Shown piece by piece: positions 1-4,996 of a stretch of DNA of 6,031 bases. The DNA lies in the NCBI GenBank assembly GCA_019240375.1, contig JAFAYN010000515.1:1-6031 (forward strand). Reading direction: 5' to 3'. Positions within the stretch are counted from its first letter, which is position 1. Every line of letters starts with the position of its first letter. Source of the stretch: Gemmatimonadota bacterium (lineage in GTDB: Bacteria; Gemmatimonadota; Gemmatimonadetes; Longimicrobiales; Longimicrobiaceae). The position numbers and the translations under genes are program-made. The notes beneath the pieces were generated by a model, which did not search any database, was not told the origin of the DNA, and worked only from the letters and a program-made list of their open reading frames with translations.

Positions 1-1
1 G

Positions 2-1249
2 GACTACTCGTTCCAGTACCTGTACCCGCAGGCCGCGCAGGACCTGGTGCAGACCACCATCGAGCTGAACACCACGCCCGACGCGGCGGTGCGGTCGCTG
101 CTGGAAAAGCCGGAGCTGTTCCAGGCGCTGGCCCAGTTCGTCACCGCCTACCCGGGGATCCTGGCCGACTTCAACCGCTACCTGCGCCTGGTGAACGGGG
201 GCGTGGTGGCGCAGGGGGTGGTGGACGGCGCCAGAAGGGCGGTGGAGGCGTTCACCACCTACCTGGAGGCGGTGGCGAGCGAGCACGCGAAGGAGGTGGC
301 GCTCCGGGCGATGGCCGCCGCGCTCCCGCAGCGGGTGCGCATCGACTTCGCCAGCCTGCTGGCCGGCGAATCGGACGAGGCCGACGCCCGCACCGAGATC
401 GTCAGCATCCTGATCGACGGCGTGCCGGCCACCTGGAAGCTGGGGGCGGACCCCGGCGGCAGGGACGCCACCATCTCCAACGGCACCATTACCCTCCCGG
501 CGATGGTGGTGCAGATCGCGCCCGAGGAGTACGACGCGGTCCCCCTCCCCACCCCGCCGGAGAACGTGGTGATCGCGTACGTGTACGTCCCCCGCGACGG
601 GAGCGCGGACGGCAACCTGAAGTACGGGGAGGCGAGGAACATCCCCACGCGCACGGTGCTCCTCCCGGGGATCGACGTGCTGGCGTACCAGAACGCCTGG
701 TCCTCCATCTACGTGCAGCGCAACAAGCTCCTTTTCCCGGTGGAGGACTCGGCGCGGGTCGCCACCCGCGACGGCTTCCTTTTCCAGACGCCGGTGGTGC
801 GCTTCGCCGACCCGATCGTGCCGCGGCTCGCCTACCCCGCCTTCTCGCTGGACACGGTGCAGCCGGTGGGCCCGGACGGGCTGGAAGGGAGGCTGAACGG
901 GTTCTACGAGGGGCTCTTCTCGGGCGGTGACGGGAGCACCTCGGTGGACGTGTCGATGTCGGGCGCGTACTCGTACCAGCTGATCCCGGGGAACACGCAG
1001 CTCCCGCGGATCTCGCTCCCGGTCACGCTGATGCCCCCCACCGGGGCGGCGGTGTCCGCCTCCACCCCGCCGACGTTCACGGTCCCCTTCGCGGCCGCGG
1101 TGGACGTGTGGCGGAGGAACACCCACCCCACCCTGGACGGCGACCCGCAGGTGAACATCGGGCTCCAGGTGTTCGGGGGGACGAGCGACAAGCAGCCGCT
1201 GCTGTCCGTCGCCGACCTGTCCCTTTCGGTGCAGGCGGCGGACGGGTAG
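2..1249 (+). CDS. C-terminal part of a large protein of unknown function (5' end outside window)
   Basis: The frame is open from the first bases of the window to the TAG at 1247-1249, giving 415 visible residues. A GTG at 47 could serve as a start, but the frame continues upstream (DYSFQYLYPQAAQDL) and there is no Shine-Dalgarno site before it, so the gene most likely begins outside the window. The first ~105 visible residues are rich in Ala, Leu, Glu and Val and look helical. The remaining ~300 are rich in Val, Thr, Pro, Gly and aromatic residues and look like beta-sandwich material. Recognisable segments are AYQNAWSSIYVQRNKLLF (about 685-735) and FLFQTPVVRFADP (about 774-812). They recall, from memory only, the C-terminal ends of very large bacterial proteins of undefined role. 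No transmembrane segment or catalytic motif is seen. Codon use is strongly G/C-ending like ackA and the haloperoxidase gene. That it is coding is well supported; its function is unknown. Confidence 0.8.
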   Translation, partial: DYSFQYLYPQAAQDLVQTTIELNTTPDAAVRSLLEKPELFQALAQFVTAYPGILADFNRYLRLVNGGVVAQGVVDGARRAVEAFTTYLEAVASEHAKEVALRAMAAALPQRVRIDFASLLAGESDEADARTEIVSILIDGVPATWKLGADPGGRDATISNGTITLPAMVVQIAPEEYDAVPLPTPPENVVIAYVYVPRDGSADGNLKYGEARNIPTRTVLLPGIDVLAYQNAWSSIYVQRNKLLFPVEDSARVATRDGFLFQTPVVRFADPIVPRLAYPAFSLDTVQPVGPDGLEGRLNGFYEGLFSGGDGSTSVDVSMSGAYSYQLIPGNTQLPRISLPVTLMPPTGAAVSASTPPTFTVPFAAAVDVWRRNTHPTLDGDPQVNIGLQVFGGTSDKQPLLSVADLSLSVQAADG

Positions 1250-1277
1250 CGGCCCGCCCGCTGGGGTCCGGAAAGGG

Positions 1278-1312
1278 GCGCGCCCCGGGGAGTCGGTCTC
1301 CCCGGGGCGCGC
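1278..1312. terminator. Bidirectional hairpin terminator between convergent genes
   Basis: The arms at 1278-1292 and 1298-1312 pair perfectly over 15 bp, almost all G:C, around a 5-base loop (TCGGT). The hairpin lies 28 bases after the stop of the upstream plus-strand gene and 24 bases after the stop of the convergent ackA gene. Neither side has a real T-run: TTCGCTCC follows on the plus strand and CCCTTTCC on the minus strand. It is therefore a strong stem with a weak tail, which is common in GC-rich genomes. The position between two convergent genes supports termination of both transcripts. Confidence 0.75.
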
Positions 1313-1336
1313 TTCGCTCCCGGCCCTCCCTCCGGG

Positions 1337-2581
1337 TCAGTACCGCGTCTCGATCCCGTGCACCACCCGCCAGGTGTCGCGGGCGATCAGCAGTTCCTCG
1401 TCGGTGGGGATCACCCACACCTCCGGGCGCGACGCGTCGGTCCCGATCCGCCCCTCGCGTCCGCCCACGTGCGCCGCGTTGCGCTCCGGGTCCACCCGCA
1501 CCCCCAGCCACTCCAGCCCTTGGCAGATGCGCTCCCGGACGGCGGGGGCGTTCTCCCCGATCCCGCCCGCGAAGACGATGGCGTCCGCCCCGCCCAACGC
1601 CGCCAGGTACGCCCCGACGTACTTGCGCACGCGGTAGCAGAAGATGTCGATGGCGAGCCGGGCGCGCCGGTCGTCGAACTGCTCCGCCTCGGCCAGCAGC
1701 TCGCGCATGTCGTTGGTGAGCCCGGAGATCCCCAGCAGCCCCGACTGCTTGTTGAGGAGCGACTCCACCTCGGCCAGCGACAATCCCTCCTTCTGGGCGA
1801 TGTAGTCCAGGATGGCGGGGTCCAGGTCGCCGGAGCGGGTCCCCATCACCAGCCCCTCCAGCGGGGTGAACCCCATGGAGGTGTCCACCGACTCCCCGCC
1901 CGCGATGGCGCACGCCGAGCACCCGTTCCCCAGGTGCAGGGTGACCAGGCGGACCTCCTCGCGACTGCGCCCGGTGAGCTGCCGGTAGCGGTAGGCGATG
2001 AAGCGGTGCGAGGTGCCGTGGAAGCCGTAGCGGCGCACCCGGTGCCGCCGGTACAGGGAGTAGGGGATGGCGTACAGGTACGCCTGCTCGGGGAGGGTGT
2101 GGTGGAAGGCGGTGTCGAACACCGCCACCTGCGGCACGCCGGGGCCCAGCACCGAGCGCACCGCCTGGATCCCGCGCAGGTTGGCCGGGTTGTGCAGCGG
2201 GGCCAGGTCGATGGTCTCCTCGATCCCGCGCAGCACCGCGTCGTCGATCCCCACCGACCGGACGAAGCGCTCCCCGCCGTGCACCACCCGGTGCCCCGCC
2301 GCCCCGATCTCCGCCACGCTGTCGATGGGGACGCCGGACTCCGCCCCGGTCATCCACGACAGGATGAACTCCACGGTCGCGCGGTGGTCGCGGAGCGGGG
2401 CGGTCCCCTTCACCGGCTCGCCGTCGCCCGCGCGGAAGGTGTACACCGCCTCCCCGCCGATCCGCTCGATCTGCCCCCACGCCAGGCGGGTGTCGGAGTT
2501 GTCGGCGAAGCGCTCCTCGTCGGTGGCGATGAGCTGGAACTTGAGCGAGGACGAGCCGACGTTCAGCACGAGGATGTTCAA
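1337..2581 (-). CDS. ackA: Acetate kinase
   Basis: This is a cytoplasmic enzyme that interconverts acetate + ATP and acetyl phosphate + ADP, normally paired with phosphotransacetylase (none is in this window). The 414 residues match the usual ~400 of the family. Numbering from the chosen start, the N-terminal signature [14 protein letters not shown] carries Asn7, Ser10, Ser12 and Lys14. The second signature GHRVVHGG holds Arg98, VFDTAFH holds Asp156, YGFHGTSH holds His188, [10 protein letters not shown] holds Arg249, and IPTDEE near the C-terminus supplies Glu395. These correspond to the known Methanosarcina catalytic set (Asn7, Arg91, Asp148, His180, Arg241, Glu384). The nucleotide-binding stretches LHLGNGCS and [10 protein letters not shown] are intact. 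The start is TTG at 2581-2579: it puts Asn7 in the canonical position and has GGAG 8 bases upstream, although the frame stays open to 2710. The gene is convergent with the upstream partial gene and divergent from the haloperoxidase gene, and it appears monocistronic. Confidence 0.97.
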   Translation of the reverse strand: MNILVLNVGSSSLKFQLIATDEERFADNSDTRLAWGQIERIGGEAVYTFRAGDGEPVKGTAPLRDHRATVEFILSWMTGAESGVPIDSVAEIGAAGHRVVHGGERFVRSVGIDDAVLRGIEETIDLAPLHNPANLRGIQAVRSVLGPGVPQVAVFDTAFHHTLPEQAYLYAIPYSLYRRHRVRRYGFHGTSHRFIAYRYRQLTGRSREEVRLVTLHLGNGCSACAIAGGESVDTSMGFTPLEGLVMGTRSGDLDPAILDYIAQKEGLSLAEVESLLNKQSGLLGISGLTNDMRELLAEAEQFDDRRARLAIDIFCYRVRKYVGAYLAALGGADAIVFAGGIGENAPAVRERICQGLEWLGVRVDPERNAAHVGGREGRIGTDASRPEVWVIPTDEELLIARDTWRVVHGIETRY

Positions 2582-2589
2582 GCGGGCCG

Positions 2590-2593
2590 CTCC
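2590..2593 (-). promoter_or_regulatory. Ribosome binding site of ackA (decides the TTG start)
   Basis: On the minus strand GGAG is followed by an 8-base spacer and TTG, the first codon of the acetate kinase signature region. No ATG or GTG fits the family N-terminus this well. The longer open frame upstream would add 43 low-complexity, Cys- and Arg-rich residues that are foreign to acetate kinases. Confidence 0.75.
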
Positions 2594-2670
2594 GGGACGG
2601 GGTGGACGTTGGCAACGACATAGTAACCACGCCCCGCATCCCTCGCACCCTCCTCCCTTTTGCCTGTGAT

Positions 2671-2703
2671 ATACGACAAACATACGCGCACAATACGACA
2701 CTA
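2671..2703. repeat. Three helically phased 11-bp direct repeats (candidate response-regulator site)
   Basis: ATACG occurs at 2671, 2682 and 2693, exactly 11 bp apart. The outer two copies extend to ATACGACA; the middle unit is ATACGCGCA. On the minus strand the units read TGTCGTAT, GCGCGTAT and TGTCGTAT. The array ends at the base before a TTGACA hexamer (2704-2709). Such 11-bp tandem units touching a -35 box are typical of OmpR/PhoB-family response-regulator sites, and TGTCGTAT is close to the TGTCATA core of the E. coli Pho box. The repeat itself is seen directly; the binding protein is inferred. The array could serve the haloperoxidase gene (plus strand), ackA (minus strand, ~90 bp upstream of its start), or both. 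Confidence 0.55.
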
Positions 2704-2732
2704 TTGACACCCATAGCTCCGCAGTGTAGCTT
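2704..2732 (+). promoter_or_regulatory. Candidate sigma-70-type promoter facing the haloperoxidase gene
   Basis: A perfect -35 hexamer TTGACA (2704-2709) is followed by a 17-base spacer and TAGCTT (2727-2732), which matches TATAAT at positions 1, 2 and 6 only and is preceded by TG at 2725-2726. The hexamers lie in the one AT-richer patch of the window (about 2655-2750). A start of transcription near 2739 would leave a leader of about 270 bases before the haloperoxidase ATG. The -10 is weak, so activation from the adjoining 11-bp repeats is plausible. No convincing hexamer pair was found for ackA on the other strand, although TATATC (2674-2669, minus) within the repeat array might serve as its -10. 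Confidence 0.5.
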
Positions 2733-2766
2733 TCTCCTCAGATACATGATGTGAGCACGGCCGATT

Positions 2767-2805
2767 CGGCCCTGCCCGGCACAACGCCCGGGACAGGGCC
2801 GTTTT
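2767..2805 (+). terminator. Intrinsic-terminator-like hairpin 1 in the haloperoxidase leader
   Basis: CGGCCCTG (2767-2774) pairs with CAGGGCCG (2794-2801), and CCCGG (2775-2779) pairs with CCGGG (2788-2792). This gives 13 bp with a single bulged A at 2793, followed directly by TTTT (2802-2805). It is the most classical terminator in the window, yet it sits only ~65 bases after the predicted transcription start and 206 bases before the next gene. It could be an attenuator or the 3' end of a short RNA. Confidence 0.65.
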
Positions 2806-2929
2806 GCGTCCGGGCTCCAGGGTGGCGGCTCCCGTGGGAAGCCGCCGAACAATTCGACAGCAGGGCTGAAAAGGCCCCCGCCCGGCACATCGCCGGGTCG
2901 GGGGCCTTTCGCGTTCCGCAGCCAGGCGG
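2774..2929 (+). repeat. Two diverged copies of a hairpin-bearing element
   Basis: GCCCGGCACA occurs at 2774-2783 and 2880-2889. The similarity continues through the loop (ACG versus TCG), the closing GGCC, a T-run, GCGT and a final CCAGG: GGGCCGTTTTGCGT near 2797-2809 versus GGGCCTTTCGCGT near 2902-2914. Each copy spans roughly 50 bases. The two hairpins therefore look like duplicated or homologous elements rather than independent terminators. Confidence 0.45.
2870..2909. terminator. Terminator-like hairpin 2 in the haloperoxidase leader
   Basis: AAAGGCCCCCG (2870-2880) pairs with CGGGGGCCTTT (2899-2909), and CCCGGC (2881-2886) pairs with GCCGGG (2892-2897). This makes 17 bp with one bulged T (2898) and a five-base loop ACATC. 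The A-run on one side and T-run on the other let it act in either direction. The core GCCCGGCACA plus the loop and 3' flank resemble hairpin 1, located 106 bases upstream. It lies 102 bases before the haloperoxidase ATG. Confidence 0.6.
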
Positions 2930-2939
2930 GACGTCCCGC
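2926..2939. promoter_or_regulatory. 14-bp perfect palindrome, possible operator
   Basis: GCGGGACGTCCCGC reads the same on both strands and lies between the second leader hairpin and the haloperoxidase ribosome binding site. It could bind a dimeric regulator, but in DNA this GC-rich a palindrome of this length may arise by chance. Confidence 0.2.
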
Positions 2940-3001
2940 GATGACGGGGAATCGGGCGGGAGCGGTGGACGCCGCACCGCGAGGCCCACCATCCACACCC
3001 C

Positions 3002-3006
3002 AGGAG
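3002..3006 (+). promoter_or_regulatory. Ribosome binding site of the haloperoxidase gene
   Basis: AGGAG stands 5 bases before the ATG at 3012. It fixes this start, although the frame is open back to a GTG at 2751. The intervening 87 codons would read straight through both leader hairpins and contain nothing family-like. Confidence 0.75.
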
Positions 3007-3011
3007 CAGGT

Positions 3012-4802
3012 ATGGCGCAGCTACCCAGACGCGAAGAAGAGCGGCGGCTCGCCGCCCTCGGCATCCGGCAGCAGGCGGCGGAGCTCGCCGCCGAGCGTCC
3101 GCGCGTGGCGGACGACAACAACGGCGACGAGACCAACTACGACCAGCCGGGGTACGTCCCGCCGAACTCCGGCTGGCTGGTCGCCGCCTACCAGCCCTTC
3201 ACCGGCAACTTCTCCAAGGGGCTCCGGCACGACGAGTACGGCGACCCGGAACCGGTCTCCTACGGCTCGCTCCTGCGCGCCCTGGAGAGCCGTGACCCCG
3301 ACGACTTCCGGCAGATCCTGGTCGGCTTCATCGCCGACGGCGCCCGACGGATGAAGCTGACCAACCCGCAGGCCGGTTTCGCCTTCAACCTGGAAGGCCC
3401 CGACTCGCAGGAGCCCACCATCCCGCCGGCGCCGCGCTTCGACAGCGCCGTGGAAGCGCACGAGCAGGGCGAGCTGTACTGGATGGCCGTCGCGCGCGAC
3501 GTGTACTTCGGCAGCTACGGCTCCGATCCGCTGATCACCGCGGCCATAAACTCGCTCAACAGCGAGTTCCCGCAGTTCGGCGGCACGGTCCCGGTCACCC
3601 CGCAGAACGTCTTCCGCGGGATCTACCCGGGCGAGCAGGTGGGGCCCTACGTCTCCCAGTTTCTCCTCAAGGGGAACGCCGATCCGCGCAAGGCGACCGG
3701 GCAGGGGCGCAACTCCACCGACGGCTACATCGCCTATGGCTCGCAGGTCATCGACCAGCGGCAGCAGACCGTCCAGGGCTACCCCGAACTCGGCGCCGCG
3801 GCCGACTACCTGACCGACTTCGCCTGGTGGCTGCGCGCCCAGAACGGCGAGGACTTCCGCGGCAACGACCAGTTCGACTTCACCACCCGCCGCTTCATCC
3901 GCAACCTGCGCGACGGGGCCAACTACGTGCACTTCGACCTGGTGATCAACGCCTGGTACAACGCGGCGTGGCTCCTCCTGTCGGAGCCGATGAGCAACGG
4001 GGTGGCCCCCGACGCGGGCGCGGTGCCGATGCGCGACCGGGAGTTCCCCAAGGACACGGGAAACCCGTACGAGCCGCCGGCGCCCAGCTCGCCGACCGAG
4101 TCGGGCTTCTGCACCTTCGGCGACCCGCACGTCATCGAGGTGCTGACCGAGGTCACCGGCCGTGCCTGTCGCACGGTGTGGTGGCAGAAGTGGGGGGTGC
4201 ACCGCCGACTGCGTCCGGAGGAGTACGGCGGGCGCGTCCAGAACCAGATCAGCGGGACGCGCACCTACCCGATCGACCGGAGCATCGTCGACTCGCTGAC
4301 CTCGGGCGGGCTGGCGCCGTACTTCGGGAGCACGGTGACGCGCTACCCGTCGTACCTGCTCCCGCAGGCCTTCCCCGAGGGCGCGCCCGCGCACCCGGCG
4401 TACGGGGCGGGGCACGCCACCATCAGCGGAGCGTGCGCCACGATCCTCAAGGCGTTCTTCGACGAGAGCAAGGTCATCGAGTACCCGGTGCTCGCCAGCT
4501 CCGACGGGCTGTCGCTGCTGCAGTACACGGGGAGCGACGCGGGGCAGATCCGGGTGGGCGGGGAGCTGAACAAGCTGGCCGGGAACATCGCCCTGTTCCG
4601 CAACGCGGCCGGCGTGCACTGGCGGAGCGATTACACCCAGTCGCTGTTGCTGGGGGAAAAGGTGGCCATCGGGCTCCTGCAGGAGCTGTCGATCACCTTC
4701 AACGAGGACGACGCCTACTTCCAGCTCACCCGGTTCGACGGTACCACCATCCGCATCCAGGGTGGGTTCGTCGACGTGGTCCCGGCCGTGGCCGGGTCGT
4801 AG
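3012..4802 (+). CDS. Vanadium-dependent haloperoxidase, bromoperoxidase-like (PAP2/acid phosphatase superfamily)
   Basis: The family oxidises bromide, iodide or chloride with H2O2 at a vanadate cofactor, yielding hypohalous species that halogenate organic compounds. The 596-residue product has the complete pocket in its C-terminal half: KWGVHRRLRPEEYGGR supplies Lys393 and Arg401, HPAYGAGHAT supplies Gly467 and the acid-base His468, and FRNAAGVHWRSD supplies Arg530 and the vanadium-ligating His536. The Lys-to-Arg spacing of 8 matches Ascophyllum and Corallina bromoperoxidases (7 in the Curvularia chloroperoxidase). His461, seven residues before His468, matches the bromoperoxidase histidine rather than the chloroperoxidase Phe. 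Trp390 matches Ascophyllum Trp338. The canonical Ser of SGH is Ala466. The conserved N-terminal part includes NPQAGFAFNLEGPD (residues 118-131) and ELYWMA. The N-terminus is highly charged, with no signal peptide or membrane segment, so the enzyme is probably cytoplasmic. The ATG has AGGAG 5 bases upstream. Halide preference cannot be settled from sequence, and a phosphatase role is possible but less likely. Confidence 0.93.
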   Translation: MAQLPRREEERRLAALGIRQQAAELAAERPRVADDNNGDETNYDQPGYVPPNSGWLVAAYQPFTGNFSKGLRHDEYGDPEPVSYGSLLRALESRDPDDFRQILVGFIADGARRMKLTNPQAGFAFNLEGPDSQEPTIPPAPRFDSAVEAHEQGELYWMAVARDVYFGSYGSDPLITAAINSLNSEFPQFGGTVPVTPQNVFRGIYPGEQVGPYVSQFLLKGNADPRKATGQGRNSTDGYIAYGSQVIDQRQQTVQGYPELGAAADYLTDFAWWLRAQNGEDFRGNDQFDFTTRRFIRNLRDGANYVHFDLVINAWYNAAWLLLSEPMSNGVAPDAGAVPMRDREFPKDTGNPYEPPAPSSPTESGFCTFGDPHVIEVLTEVTGRACRTVWWQKWGVHRRLRPEEYGGRVQNQISGTRTYPIDRSIVDSLTSGGLAPYFGSTVTRYPSYLLPQAFPEGAPAHPAYGAGHATISGACATILKAFFDESKVIEYPVLASSDGLSLLQYTGSDAGQIRVGGELNKLAGNIALFRNAAGVHWRSDYTQSLLLGEKVAIGLLQELSITFNEDDAYFQLTRFDGTTIRIQGGFVDVVPAVAGS

Positions 4803-4817
4803 TCCCTCCGATGCACA

Positions 4818-4850
4818 CCGTGCGGCCCCACCCCGTCCGGGGTCGCACGG
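4818..4850 (+). terminator. Possible terminator hairpin after the haloperoxidase gene
   Basis: CCGTGCG (4818-4824) pairs with CGCACGG (4844-4850), G4825 can wobble with T4843, and CCCC (4826-4829) pairs with GGGG (4839-4842), around a nine-base loop. It begins 16 bases after the stop codon. There is no T-run after it, so it may be a factor-dependent or weak terminator, or simply an mRNA 3'-end stabiliser. Confidence 0.45.
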
Positions 4851-4996
4851 CACCCGGCGGACCTTCGGCCACGAACCATGAAGGCACCGTTCAGGAACTT
4901 CATCACCCGCGACACCTCCGGCATCCGTGAGGCGGAAACGCTGGTGCCGTGTGGGGAGACCGGGCACGGACCTCCATCCTTCAGCCCCATCGACTC

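Noticed and set aside
47..49. GTG 47 as the true start of the first gene
   Set aside because: The frame is open to the window edge with protein-like upstream residues, and no ribosome binding site precedes the GTG.
1358..2623. A 421-codon plus-strand open frame opposite ackA, plus other long frames overlapping it
   Set aside because: The minus-strand frame encodes a complete acetate kinase with every catalytic residue. The opposite frames give repetitive Arg/Pro/His/Gly-rich sequence without recognisable motifs.
2671..2703. CRISPR-like or integrase-type repeat array
   Set aside because: The repeats are 11 bp with no spacers and only three units, which fits a protein-binding site and not a CRISPR array or attachment site.
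2582..2710. N-terminal extension of acetate kinase to 2710
   Set aside because: It would add 43 atypical residues before the canonical [11 protein letters not shown] start and would run through the regulatory repeats. TTG 2581 has GGAG at good spacing.
2745..2753. Minimal frame ATG-ATG-TGA just after the predicted promoter
   Set aside because: Start-stop mini-frames can regulate leaders, but there is no ribosome binding site before it and a chance occurrence is likely.
2751..3011. N-terminal extension of the haloperoxidase from GTG 2751
   Set aside because: The added 87 codons read through two strong hairpins and the 5' leader, have low-complexity Pro/Gly/Arg composition, and there is a strong AGGAG just before ATG 3012.
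3021..4967. A 648-codon open frame on the minus strand opposite the haloperoxidase gene
   Set aside because: It mirrors the plus-strand codon pattern of a confidently identified enzyme. Its product is Val/Arg/Gly/His-rich with no family features, as expected for an antisense frame in GC-rich DNA.
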